Below, in pieces: positions 8,206-17,176 of a stretch of DNA of 50,052 nucleotides. The stretch spans positions 1-50,052 of the forward strand of contig JBBECO010000286.1 in assembly GCA_040881785.1 (NCBI GenBank). Direction: 5' to 3'. This stretch comes from JACDCA01 sp040881785. Lineage in GTDB: Bacteria; Acidobacteriota; Vicinamibacteria; Vicinamibacterales; 2-12-FULL-66-21. The notes under the pieces are model-generated. The model was not told the DNA's origin. It saw only the letters and a list, made by a program, of their open reading frames with translations, and searched no databases. The first letter of the stretch is position 1. Each line of letters begins with the position of its first letter. The position numbers were made by a program, and so were the translations under genes.

Positions 8206-8346
8206 TGCCGCGAGCACGACGCGGAAACCGATGCAGCCATCGTGCGCGTCCGGCTGAATCCCATAGCGCCACCAGACGGTGCAGTGCAGGTCCCAGTTGT
8301 GGTGACAGCCGCCGCGAAGGCGGCGTTCCTCACCCGACCCCAGGTA
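8206..8346 (-). pseudogene. C-terminal remnant of a formylglycine-generating-enzyme (FGE/SUMF1)-like domain
   Basis: One minus-strand frame encodes RRLRGGCHHNWDLH followed by CTVWWRYGIQPDAHDG and CIGFRVVLAAG. This matches the ending of FGE-sulfatase domain proteins (PF03781), where an RGGSW-type strand, a CR.A.R segment, a P-D/N-rich turn and a terminal GFRVV strand occur in this order. Only about 45 recognisable residues remain, there is no upstream domain, and the frame then runs without a stop into the antisense of the serine hydrolase. Weak resemblance may extend up to 8433. It is read as a decayed gene end lying upstream of the serine hydrolase. Identification is by motif only. Confidence 0.6.
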
Positions 8347-8449
8347 TGGCCGGCCGTCCGCAGGTACCGCATCGATGTCGTCAACGCCCGGCGAAGAGAT
8401 TACTACGACACCTGCGAACCCCAGGGGCGCCATGCGCGATGAATCCCAA

Positions 8450-8455
8450 TATAAT
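8450..8455 (+). promoter_or_regulatory. -10 hexamer TATAAT upstream of the amidohydrolase gene
   Basis: TATAAT lies 26 nt before the ATG at 8482, and agagagg, a good ribosome site, lies just before that ATG. There is no clear -35. This is an ordinary leadered arrangement. Confidence 0.4.
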
Positions 8456-8481
8456 CAGGCACCCATTTCCAGAGAGGTTTC

Positions 8482-11400
8482 ATGTCCAGCTTCATCACCC
8501 GTCTGCTGTGCCTGCTTGTCGCCGCGCTGGCAATGACCCATGCCCCGTTCGCCCAGACACCGGCGCAGAACGACAAGGCGGCGGCCGATGCGGTCAAGAA
8601 GAAGGGATTGCCGCTCTTCACCGAGCGGTCGCTGGCCTTCACGACCTCGGAGGCGACCTGGCTGTCTCTCGACCTGTCGCCGGACGGACGGACGATCGTC
8701 TTCGAGCTGCTGGGGGATCTCTACACGCTGCCGGTCACCGGCGGTGACGCCACGCGCATCACCAGCGGGCAGGCGTACGACATGCAGCCGGCATTCTCGC
8801 CCGACGGCAAGCGGCTCGTGTTCATCAGCGACCGGAACGGCTCCGAGAACGTCTGGGTCGCCAACGCGGACGGTACGAAGCCGCGCGCGATCACGACGAC
8901 CGAGCGCGAGAATTACATGTCGCCGGCGTGGGCGCCGGATGGCGAGTACGTGATCGCCGCGAAGGGGGCGCAGCTCTGGATCTACCACGAGAGCGGCGGC
9001 TCCGGTGTGCAGATGACGGGCGTCACGAGCGGCCCCGCTCCCGCGGCCGGCGCCGGTGGGTCCGCGGCCCCGGCGATCCTCGGTCCCGCGTTCGGTAAGG
9101 ACCCGCAGTCCCTCTGGGTCAACGTCCGCGGCAACGTGCGCGCGGGCCTGACCGCCCGCATCGTCCAGGACGAATCGCAGGCTGACTACGATCCGCACGT
9201 GCCTCTTCGGAGCTCGGCGCGCGTCGTCGGTCCCTATCAGATCGCGCAACTCGATCGCGAGAACGGCAAACTGCACGTGCGCACGCACGAGCATGAAGGG
9301 GCGTTCCGCCCGATTCCGAGTCCGGACGGCAAGTGGCTCGTCTACTCGACGCGCTACGACGCGAGGCAGGCATTGAAGCTGATCGACCTCGCCACCGGCG
9401 AGGACCGCTGGCTCACCATGGACGTGCAACGCGACGACAGTCAGGGAGGCGGCGCCCGCGATCGCGACGTCTACCCGAAGTCCGCCTTCACGCCCGACTC
9501 GAAATCACTGATCACCAGCTACGACGGCAAGCTCTGGCGGGTGGCGGTGCCCAGCGGCGAGGCGGTCGAGATCCCCTTCACCGCGAAGGTGGATCAGACG
9601 CTCGGGCCGCTCGTGAAATTCGACTATCCGATAGACGACGAGAAGCTCCAGGTGTCGCAGATTCGCGGAGCCCGGCCGTCGGCTGACGGCAGGCGCATCG
9701 CCTTCACGGCGCTGGACCGGTTGTGGATCGCGGATCTGCCCGGGGGCCGGGGCACGAAGAAGGAGAAACCCGCGGCGCCGGCCGGCGACACGGAATCGAA
9801 GCCCGGCACAGAGACCGCGGACAAGCCCGGCGCCGACACCACGCAGAAGCCCGCCGCCGAGCCAGCGGCGACGCCCGCGGCCGACACCCCGCCGGCTCCG
9901 GTGGCGACGATCCGCAACGCGCGGCGGCTGACGACGGGCACCGATGTCGAACACGGGCCGGTGTGGTCGCCGGACGGCCAGTTCATCGCGTACGTGACGT
10001 GGAACGACGATGATGGCGGACGGATTTATCGCGTGCGCGCGGACGGCAGCGGACAGCCCGAGCGGCTCACGCCAGTTGCCGCGTTCTACGACAAGCTGGC
10101 GTACTCGCGCGACGGGTCGCGCCTGATCGCCGTCCGCGGATCCAAGATGCACCGCCTGCGCACGCTCGAGGACTTCGGCAATCACAGCGGCTCCGCGGAG
10201 CTGGAATACGTCTGGCTGCCGGCCGCCGGCGGCACCGTCACGCGCATCGCATGGGTCGCGGGCGGCTCGACGCAGCAAGGGCGCGAAGCGCCGCACGTCG
10301 GGCCCGACGCGGATCGCGTCTACGTCTGGGCGGGCGCCGACGGGCTGCTGTCGATGCGCTACGACGGCACCGACATCAAGACGATCGTGAAGGTCACGGC
10401 TCCGTCAACGCCCGGTCGAGAGGGTCCGCCGCCGAGGCCCGACGAAGTTATCCTGTCGCCCGATGGCAGGCGGGCGCTCGTGCGCGCGAACCGCAACGTC
10501 TACATGATCACCGTTCCACCAGTCGGTGGTGTGGCGCCGACGGTGTCGGCCGCCGCGTCCTCCTCCGTGCCGACGTGGCGCATGACGAAGGTGGGCGGCG
10601 ATTTCATCGGGTGGACGCCGGACAGCCGGGCGGCGTACTTCTCGATCGGCCGCAGCTTCTTCCTGCACGACATCGCCACGCAGGCGGAGGTGGACGCCGC
10701 GAATCGCGCGAAGGCAGAGACCGAGGCGGAGCGGGCGGCGGCCGCGCCGTCCACCGGGAAGCCAGCGGCCGGCGCACCAGCGCCGGATGCGGAAAAGAAG
10801 TCCGCGACGCAGAAGCCGGCGGCCCCGCCGAAGATCCCGACACTCGAGTACGAGCCGCACCGGGTCGATGTCGAGATCGTCGTGGACAAGGACAAGCCGA
10901 CGGGAACGATCGCGCTCAGGAATGCCCGGCTGATCACGATGAAAGGTGACGAAATCATCGCGCGCGGCGACATCGTGATCACCAACAACCGGATCACGGC
11001 GATCGGACCGAGCGGCAAGGTGCGGATCCCGGCGGGCGCCGTCGTCCGCAACATGTCGGGCAAGACGATCATGCCGGGCCTGGTCGACATCCACGCCCAC
11101 ACGTGGGTCGCGTGGGGCGTCCATCGCAGCCAGGTGTCGCAGTTCCTCGCGCAGCTCGCGTTTGGCGTGACGACGCAGCGCGATCCGCAGACCTCGTCAG
11201 AGGACGCGCTGACCTACCAGGACCTCATGGATACCGGGCAGCTGATCGGTCCGCGGCTCTATTCCACCGGCCCGGGCATCTTCGCCGCCGACAACATCCG
11301 CAGTCTGGCGGACGCCCGCGACGTCCTCCGGCGCTACGCGGACCACTACAACACGAAGACCATCAAGCAGTACATGGTCGGCGACCGCAAGATCCGGCAG

Positions 11401-12156
11401 TGGGTGATCATGGCGGCGAAGGAGCTCGGCCTGACGCCCACTACCGAGGGCGGATCGAACTTCACGATGAACCTGACCCTGATGCAGGACGGCTACGCCG
11501 GTCTCGAGCATTCGCTTCCGATCAGTCCTTTCTTCAAGGATGTCGTCACGCTCGGCGCCGTCAGCGGCATCACCTACACGCCCACGCTGATCGTGAGCTA
11601 CGGCGGGCCGTCCGGGCGGCAGCACTACCTGACGACGACGGACGTGGATGCGGAGCAGCGGCTGCGCCGGTTCACGCCGCACGACGAGCTGGACAAGTGG
11701 AAGAGCACCGGCTGGAACCGCGCCGACCAGTACGTATTTCCGCTGCACGCGAAGCAGCTCACCAAGTGGGTCGAAGGTGGCGGCAAGGTCGGCCTCGGCT
11801 CGCACGGCGAAGTGCAGGGACTCGGCACCCACTGGGAGCTGTGGATGATGGCGTCCGGCGGCATGAAGCCGCACGCGGCGCTGAAGGCGGCGACCATCGA
11901 CAGTGCCGACGCGATCGGTTTCGCGAAGGACCTCGGCTCACTCGAGGTCGGCAAGCTGGCGGACCTCATCGTCCTCGACGCCAACCCCCTCGAGGATCTC
12001 AAGAACACCGCGAAGATCGCGGAAGTCATGAAGAACGGGCGGCTCTATGACGCGGCGACGCTGAACGAGACCTATCCGCGTCAGAAGCCGCTCGAGCCGC
12101 AGTGGTGGTGGAAGCTCGAGCCGCCGGCGCCGGGAAAGTCGCGCAGCGGGTCGTAG
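8482..12156 (+). CDS. secreted PD40/TolB-like beta-propeller fused to amidohydrolase
   Basis: A 1224-residue protein. A signal peptide covers residues 1-25 (ending PFAQT). The first 800 residues hold WD40-like PD40 propeller repeats (LSPDGRTIVF, FSPDGKRLVF, PSPDGKWLVY, WSPDGQFIAY, LSPDGRRALV), interrupted by Pro/Ala/Lys-rich spacers near residues 425-475 and 755-785. From about residue 810 an amidohydrolase domain follows (PF01979 type) with GLVDIHAHTW carrying the metal-binding HxH, GLEHSLPIS, and GLGSHGEVQGLGTHWELW. At the place where many relatives have a metal-binding Asp, this protein has the GSHGE motif. The C-terminus shows the usual GSLEVGKLADLIVLD. Substrate unknown; a periplasmic peptidase or hydrolase role is plausible. 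It converges with a minus-strand small ORF. Confidence 0.9.
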   Translation: MSSFITRLLCLLVAALAMTHAPFAQTPAQNDKAAADAVKKKGLPLFTERSLAFTTSEATWLSLDLSPDGRTIVFELLGDLYTLPVTGGDATRITSGQAYDMQPAFSPDGKRLVFISDRNGSENVWVANADGTKPRAITTTERENYMSPAWAPDGEYVIAAKGAQLWIYHESGGSGVQMTGVTSGPAPAAGAGGSAAPAILGPAFGKDPQSLWVNVRGNVRAGLTARIVQDESQADYDPHVPLRSSARVVGPYQIAQLDRENGKLHVRTHEHEGAFRPIPSPDGKWLVYSTRYDARQALKLIDLATGEDRWLTMDVQRDDSQGGGARDRDVYPKSAFTPDSKSLITSYDGKLWRVAVPSGEAVEIPFTAKVDQTLGPLVKFDYPIDDEKLQVSQIRGARPSADGRRIAFTALDRLWIADLPGGRGTKKEKPAAPAGDTESKPGTETADKPGADTTQKPAAEPAATPAADTPPAPVATIRNARRLTTGTDVEHGPVWSPDGQFIAYVTWNDDDGGRIYRVRADGSGQPERLTPVAAFYDKLAYSRDGSRLIAVRGSKMHRLRTLEDFGNHSGSAELEYVWLPAAGGTVTRIAWVAGGSTQQGREAPHVGPDADRVYVWAGADGLLSMRYDGTDIKTIVKVTAPSTPGREGPPPRPDEVILSPDGRRALVRANRNVYMITVPPVGGVAPTVSAAASSSVPTWRMTKVGGDFIGWTPDSRAAYFSIGRSFFLHDIATQAEVDAANRAKAETEAERAAAAPSTGKPAAGAPAPDAEKKSATQKPAAPPKIPTLEYEPHRVDVEIVVDKDKPTGTIALRNARLITMKGDEIIARGDIVITNNRITAIGPSGKVRIPAGAVVRNMSGKTIMPGLVDIHAHTWVAWGVHRSQVSQFLAQLAFGVTTQRDPQTSSEDALTYQDLMDTGQLIGPRLYSTGPGIFAADNIRSLADARDVLRRYADHYNTKTIKQYMVGDRKIRQWVIMAAKELGLTPTTEGGSNFTMNLTLMQDGYAGLEHSLPISPFFKDVVTLGAVSGITYTPTLIVSYGGPSGRQHYLTTTDVDAEQRLRRFTPHDELDKWKSTGWNRADQYVFPLHAKQLTKWVEGGGKVGLGSHGEVQGLGTHWELWMMASGGMKPHAALKAATIDSADAIGFAKDLGSLEVGKLADLIVLDANPLEDLKNTAKIAEVMKNGRLYDAATLNETYPRQKPLEPQWWWKLEPPAPGKSRSGS

Positions 12157-12175
12157 GCGCAGTCGGTCCGGGTCG

Positions 12176-12420
12176 TCAGCTCGATCGCCGCACGAGATCG
12201 CGTGTCGTGAAGTAGCTGCCCACAGCAGCGCGGCGGCGCATCCCAGCGCCACCAGGGACGTCAGGACCGGCTGCGCCTGCACCAGCGGCCCGACCCACCC
12301 CTCTGCGGAATAGTCGATGCCCACATCGCCGCTGCTGAGCAGGCCGCCAATCATCACGATGCCCGCAAGCAGGGCATAGACCCGCTCGGCGTCTTCCTCA
12401 CGATCCAGTGAAAGGGTCAC
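12176..12420 (-). pseudogene. small two-helix membrane protein, GTGA-coupled, probably frameshifted
   Basis: A GTG at 12420 overlaps the TGA of the upstream oxidoreductase gene (GTGA). It opens a frame with a charged start (LSLDREEDAERVYA) and two hydrophobic segments, LLAGIVMIGGLL and PVLTSLVALGCAAALLWA. In this frame no stop comes until 11938, deep in the antisense of the amidohydrolase. A one-base shift after LLWA gives SYFTTRDLVRRSS and a TGA at 12178-12176, a natural-looking end before the neighbouring gene. It could be a real gene with a sequencing or natural frameshift, or a decaying one. No family is recognised. Confidence 0.35.
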
Positions 12421-13055
12421 TTCAACAGCTTGAACGCGTGCGTCCACTCCTGGCGCAGGAAACCCGGGATGCACCACAGGATGCACAGCGGCTCGATCGC
12501 CCGGGCAGCCTCGGCGGCGCCCATATCAGCCGTCTCCCACCCGAACTCGTCGAGAATCCGCGTCACGATCTTCTTCGCCGCCTCGTCATTGCCGCAGATG
12601 AACATGGTCGGCGTGCCGCCCTTGAACTTCGGATCCACCATGCTGGCGCTGCCGACCGAGTTGAAAGCTTTGACGAATCGCGCACCGGTGAATTCGCGCT
12701 GGAGCCGCTCCATCAGCGAGTCGTCGAGACTCGTAAAGAACTTCAGGACGCCATTGGCCGGCGGCACGTCGGCGATCGGATTGGTCGCATCGATGATCGG
12801 TTTGCCGGCGAGGTTCTCCGTGCCCGCCGCGTGCAGGGCCTCTGCCGCCACTGACCCTTTGACCGCCAGTACGAGCAAGTCGCCGAACCTGGCCGCGTCC
12901 GCGAAACTCCCGATGGCGCTTCCCGGATTCTGCCCGACCCACGCCTCCAGCTTTGTCCGGTCACGCGTGCCGAGCATCGGCTCGTGGCCGTGGCGAATAA
13001 AGCCGCTCGCCAGCGCCTTCGCGACGTTTCCCGATCCCAGGATGCCAATTCTCAT
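12417..13055 (-). CDS. NADPH-dependent F420 reductase-like / F420-dependent NADP oxidoreductase family protein
   Basis: A 212-residue cytoplasmic Rossmann protein. It begins MRIGILGSGNVAKALASGF, the dinucleotide-binding GxGxxA motif, followed by GTRDRTKLEAW, which fits NADP(H) recognition. Later segments VLAVKGSVAAEAL, IIDATNPIADVPPANG, RFVKAFNSVGSASMVDP and FICGNDEAAKKIV match the F420_oxidored family (PF03807). Whether F420 or another partner is used cannot be told; many bacteria without F420 carry homologues of this family. It is 54 nt downstream of the GH29 gene and its stop overlaps the GTG of a small membrane ORF. Confidence 0.82.
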   Translation of the reverse strand: MRIGILGSGNVAKALASGFIRHGHEPMLGTRDRTKLEAWVGQNPGSAIGSFADAARFGDLLVLAVKGSVAAEALHAAGTENLAGKPIIDATNPIADVPPANGVLKFFTSLDDSLMERLQREFTGARFVKAFNSVGSASMVDPKFKGGTPTMFICGNDEAAKKIVTRILDEFGWETADMGAAEAARAIEPLCILWCIPGFLRQEWTHAFKLLK

Positions 13056-13109
13056 GTTCTTCTCCGCTCAACGAAACAGCGAGGTCACGCCAGTCATCTC
13101 CGGCCAGCG

Positions 13110-14468
13110 TCAGAACAGCTTAATCCCGACCGGCTCCGGGGTTACCGCGGCATCCTCGATCGTCAGCCGCACCTGCCGCAGCGTCGCAGGCTCGAAACGG
13201 GCGAGGCGCGCGTAGCCGATGGTCGCGCCGGTCGCCAGGACGCGCCAGGACGTCCCGTCGGATCCGGACAGCGTAAATCTGGCGACCGTCTGCCCTTTCG
13301 TAATGTCTTCTTCGAGCCGCGCGATCGAGGTGGTGACCTCTCGTCCCAGATCGACTTCCGTCACAGCCGTCCGTTCGCCCGTGCGGCGCCACGTCGCGCG
13401 CGCGCCTGCGGCGACGTCGGTCGCAAAGAGGGCGCGCAGGCGATCGTAGCAGGCGGACAGACGGCTGACGTCGGTCTCGTGGAGCAGCCCGTGGGGCGCG
13501 GGCGGCACGTTCAGCAGCAGCTTCGCGTTGCGGCCCACCGAGGCGAAGTAGAGGTCCACGAGGCTGTCCACCGACCGCACGCGGCCGTCCTCTTCGGGAT
13601 GGTAGAACCAGCCGGGACGGATCGACGTGTCGGCCTCGGCCGGCCGCCACACCGCGCCGTCCGGATCGCCATGCTGCAGTGCGCGGATAACGCCCGGACC
13701 GGTGGCGCCCGGAAATGGCACCGCCGCCGGGTCCACCGTGGACCAGTTCGGCTCACCGGCAGTGCCGCGCTCGTTGCCGCACCAGCGGACGTCCGGGCCC
13801 GCGTCGGAAAACATCACGGCATCCGGCTGGAGCCGCCGCACCAGCGCCCAGACGCGCGGCCAGTCGTAGACCTGGCGCCGGCCGTTCGGTCCTTCGCCGT
13901 TGGCGCCGTCGAACCACACCTCCGCAAGCGGCCCGTAGCCGGTGAGGAGCTCGGTCAGCTGCTCGGCGTAGAGATCGTTGTAGCGGGGCGAGTCGCCGTA
14001 GACAGGACTGTTGCGATCCCACGGCGAGAGATACAGGCCGGCGCGGAGGCCTTCCGCCTTGCAGGCATCGGTGAACTCGCGTACCAGATCCCCGTCACCG
14101 CCGCGCCACGAACTCTTCGCCACCGAATGCGACGTCGTGCGCGTCGGCCAGAGACAGAAACCGTCGTGGTGCTTGGCCGTCAGGACCATCGCGCGATGGC
14201 CGGCCTGCCGCGCCGCACGCGCCCACTGTCGGGCATCGAGCCGCGCAGGCGCGAAGAGCGCGGGATCCTCCGTGCCGGTGCCCCACTCGCGGTTCGTGAA
14301 CGTATTGATCCCGAAGTGGACGAACATCGCCAGCTCGTCGCGCTGCCACTCGAGCTGCGGGACCGACGGCACGGGACGCGTGGTCTGCGCACCGAGCGGC
14401 CGGCTGAACGACGCCGCGGCCAGCGCGCCCGCTGTGCGACGAACGAACGTCCTCCGGTCGATCCTCAT
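13110..14468 (-). CDS. GH29 alpha-L-fucosidase with twin-arginine signal
   Basis: A 452-residue protein. The N-terminus MRIDRRTFVRRTAGALAAAS carries a twin-arginine motif (RRTFVRR), so Tat export is expected. The catalytic domain shows WQRDELAMFVHFGINTFTNREWG, LTAKHHDGFCLWPT, LYLSPWDR and EVWFDGANGEGPNG; the Asp of WFDG is the GH29 nucleophile position. The C-terminus from about residue 340 looks like a discoidin-like beta sandwich. The ATG at 14468 overlaps the TGA of the GH3 gene (ATGA), so the two are probably coupled and act on the same fucosylated glycans. The open frame continues far upstream, antisense-like and without motif, so the Tat start is preferred. Confidence 0.92.
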   Translation of the reverse strand: MRIDRRTFVRRTAGALAAASFSRPLGAQTTRPVPSVPQLEWQRDELAMFVHFGINTFTNREWGTGTEDPALFAPARLDARQWARAARQAGHRAMVLTAKHHDGFCLWPTRTTSHSVAKSSWRGGDGDLVREFTDACKAEGLRAGLYLSPWDRNSPVYGDSPRYNDLYAEQLTELLTGYGPLAEVWFDGANGEGPNGRRQVYDWPRVWALVRRLQPDAVMFSDAGPDVRWCGNERGTAGEPNWSTVDPAAVPFPGATGPGVIRALQHGDPDGAVWRPAEADTSIRPGWFYHPEEDGRVRSVDSLVDLYFASVGRNAKLLLNVPPAPHGLLHETDVSRLSACYDRLRALFATDVAAGARATWRRTGERTAVTEVDLGREVTTSIARLEEDITKGQTVARFTLSGSDGTSWRVLATGATIGYARLARFEPATLRQVRLTIEDAAVTPEPVGIKLF

Positions 14469-17176
14469 CGAACGACGACCTCCCCACGGAGACGGATGTC
14501 CTCGGACGATGCGCCGACCATCACCCGGAAGGCGCCGGGCTCGACGATCCACTCCATGTTGCGGTCGAGCATGCGCAGGTGCTCCGGACCAAGCGGAAGC
14601 GTCACCTCGCGCGATTCTCCCGGCCGCAGATGGATCCGCTGGAACCCGCGAAGCTCCATCACCGGCCGCGCCGTGCTGGCCAGCACATCGCGGACGTAGA
14701 GCTGCGCGACCTCGTCGCCGGCCATCGCTCCGGTATTGCGGATCGAGAACGTGACGGACGCGGTGCCTGCCGGACCGATCTGCGCGGGCTCGATACGGAG
14801 GTTCGAGTACTCGAACGACGTGTAGCTCAGTCCAAAGCCGAAGGGAAAGAGCGGCTGGCCGGTGAGATCGAGATAGTCGTCGCCGCGGCCCGTCGGCTTG
14901 TGGTTGTAGTGGAGCGGCAGCTGCCCCTCGGCCATCGGGAACGTGATCGGCAGACGCCCGGACGGGTTGTAGTCGCCGACGAGCACATCCGCGACCGCGT
15001 GTCCGCCCTCTTCGCCGGGATACCACGCCTCGATCACCGCATCTACCTTATCGATCCACCTCGTCATCGTCACCGCGCTTCCCCCGATGAGAATGACGAT
15101 GACGGGCTTGCCTGTGGCGGCGAGGCGAAGGATGAGTTCCTCCTGCCGTCCGGGAACGCCGAGTGACGCGCGATCGCGGAACTCCCCTTCTTGGAGTCCG
15201 GCGACGACGACCACGGCGTCAGACGTGCGCGCGAGTTCGGCTGCCTCCGCAATCCGGACATCGCCATCGTCGTCCACATCTGCGTCCCAGAGCAGCTTCA
15301 GGCGCGCGTTGCCGGAACTCTCGAAGTACTCCAGCCGGATGCCGGCGACGGCGCCCGGCTTCAGATCCACGGAAGCCGTGCGGAGCCCGTAGGACTGCTT
15401 CTTCCAGTTGTCGATGACGAGGCGGCCGTCGAGATAGAGCCGGTACCCGTCGTTGCCTTCGACGGCGAGACGCCGCACACCTGAAGCGGGCGCCGTGAGC
15501 GATCCCGTCCATCGCACCGAGTACCAGTCGAATGGGATGCCGCGGCCCGGCGAGTTGAGCGTCCACCTGAAGTCCATGCGCGTGTCCGTGCGGACGATCC
15601 GCGGCTGTCCCTCGAGACGGATGTTGTCGAAGTACTCTCCCAGCAGGCCCTGCGCCGGCTTATCGCCCGCGGACGACGCGAGGGCCTCTGGCGGAATCAC
15701 AGTGAACTCGCGCGTGACGCGTCCTGGACCCGCCGCGTAGCGCACGTCGGTGCGCGAACCGAGCTTCTGGCGGATCCCCTCGAGGATCGAGACCGGGGCG
15801 ATGCCCGGACCGCTGTAGCCGCCGAGCCGCGCTTCGGTGGCGTCAACGCCGATCACCGCGAGCCGGCGGGGCGCCCCGCGAGCATTAAGAATGTCCAGCG
15901 GCAGCCGCCGCCCCTCGTTCTTCAGCAGGACGATCGAGGCACGCGCCGATTCACGCGCGAGCGTGCGGTGCTCCACGTGGCCGTTCCATCGCGCTGCCTC
16001 GCCGGCGTCCACGTAAGGCTGCTCGAAGAGACCCAGGTCGAACTTCGCGCGCAGCACGCGTTCGACCGCGGTGTCGATCACCGCCTCCGACACCAGGCCG
16101 CGGCTGACCGCGTTCCAGTACGGCCGGTACTGCGGATACGCCGACTGGAACACGACGTCCAGACCCGCCTCGTAGGCGTGCTTCGCGGCGGTCGGCGTAT
16201 CGGGCTCCGTCATGTGCAGCACCGTGGCGCCCCCCGTCGCCGAGGCGTCGGAGATCACGAAACCGCGAAACCCCCACTCCCCTTTCAGGAGGCCGTTGAG
16301 GAGCCGCGGATTCTGCGTGGCTGGCAGTCCGTCCACCGAGTTGTACGCCGTCATGATCGACCGCGCGCCGGCGCGGCGCACGGCGGTCTCGAACGGTGGA
16401 AGGTATCGCTCGGCCAGCAGCCGGTCGCTGTGCTGGACGGGATAGCTGTCGCGGCCGCCTTCACCCACGTTCGCCACGAAGTGCTTTGGCGTCGTCACGA
16501 TGCCCGCGCGCTCGAAGGCCGCCACGAAGGCTTCGCCCATGACGGCCGCCAGCAGCGGATCCTCTCCGTAGGTTTCCTCCACGCGGCCCCACCGCACGTC
16601 GTCCGCGATGTTGACGACCGGCGAGAGCACCTGGCGGATGCCGCGGGTCCGCGTTTCGCGGGCGATGGCGCCCGCCACGCGCGACACGAGGTTCGGATCC
16701 CACGTGGCCGCGAGTCCGATGGCCTGCGGAAAGACCGTGGATCCGGGCTGCGCGAGGCCGTGCAGCGCTTCGTCGAACGGGATGATCGGAATGCCGAGGC
16801 GCGTCTTCTCGACGAAGAAGCGCTGGATGGCGTTGATGCGCCCGGCATGCAGCCGTGCGGCGTCCCCGGGTGAAACCTTCGCCGGCTCACCGCCCGGCGG
16901 ACGCGGCGCGGTCGAGATCTGCAGCCCGAACACGCCGTGGCTGTAGTCGTGGGCCGGATCGTCGAGATCGCCGGGGATCATGTAGAGCTGCCAGAACTTC
17001 TCCTCGAGCGTCATCCTCGACAGGAGGTCCCTGACGCGCGCGTCGGTGGAGAGGCGGGGATTCTCGTACGGCAGGGGATCGCGAACCGGCGCCTGGGCCA
17101 GCGCGGCGGCGGTCAGCAGGCTGCAGACCATGGCGAGTGCGGCAGGCCGTCGCACGGATCGGCACACTCGAGCCAT
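14465..17176 (-). CDS. GH3 beta-glycosidase with PA14 insert, secreted
   Basis: A 903-residue exported enzyme. A signal peptide ends near AALAQAP. The GH3 N-terminal TIM barrel has KHFVANVGEGGRDSYP and the nucleophile Asp in GFVISDASA (about residue 307). A PA14 domain, usually a sugar-binding module, is inserted at about residues 505-640 (LLGEYFDNIRLEG, GNDGYRLYLDGRLVIDNWKK). The second catalytic domain and a fibronectin type III-like end (SFEYSNLRIEP, VMELRGFQRIHL) follow. PA14-containing GH3 enzymes include beta-glucosidases and xylosidases; specificity is not clear. The ATG at 17176 overlaps the TGA of the preceding membrane-protein gene (TGATG). It is the middle gene of a coupled operon with GH29. 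Confidence 0.92.
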   Translation of the reverse strand: MARVCRSVRRPAALAMVCSLLTAAALAQAPVRDPLPYENPRLSTDARVRDLLSRMTLEEKFWQLYMIPGDLDDPAHDYSHGVFGLQISTAPRPPGGEPAKVSPGDAARLHAGRINAIQRFFVEKTRLGIPIIPFDEALHGLAQPGSTVFPQAIGLAATWDPNLVSRVAGAIARETRTRGIRQVLSPVVNIADDVRWGRVEETYGEDPLLAAVMGEAFVAAFERAGIVTTPKHFVANVGEGGRDSYPVQHSDRLLAERYLPPFETAVRRAGARSIMTAYNSVDGLPATQNPRLLNGLLKGEWGFRGFVISDASATGGATVLHMTEPDTPTAAKHAYEAGLDVVFQSAYPQYRPYWNAVSRGLVSEAVIDTAVERVLRAKFDLGLFEQPYVDAGEAARWNGHVEHRTLARESARASIVLLKNEGRRLPLDILNARGAPRRLAVIGVDATEARLGGYSGPGIAPVSILEGIRQKLGSRTDVRYAAGPGRVTREFTVIPPEALASSAGDKPAQGLLGEYFDNIRLEGQPRIVRTDTRMDFRWTLNSPGRGIPFDWYSVRWTGSLTAPASGVRRLAVEGNDGYRLYLDGRLVIDNWKKQSYGLRTASVDLKPGAVAGIRLEYFESSGNARLKLLWDADVDDDGDVRIAEAAELARTSDAVVVVAGLQEGEFRDRASLGVPGRQEELILRLAATGKPVIVILIGGSAVTMTRWIDKVDAVIEAWYPGEEGGHAVADVLVGDYNPSGRLPITFPMAEGQLPLHYNHKPTGRGDDYLDLTGQPLFPFGFGLSYTSFEYSNLRIEPAQIGPAGTASVTFSIRNTGAMAGDEVAQLYVRDVLASTARPVMELRGFQRIHLRPGESREVTLPLGPEHLRMLDRNMEWIVEPGAFRVMVGASSEDIRLRGEVVVR

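Noticed and set aside
8148..8384. N-terminal extension of the serine hydrolase to 8384
   Set aside because: It has no ribosome site, would bury the signal peptide, and crosses the FGE remnant; AGGAGG supports GTG at 8147.
14469..15026. N-terminal extension of the GH29 gene to 15026
   Set aside because: It lies antisense-frame inside the GH3 gene and would remove the N-terminal Tat signal.
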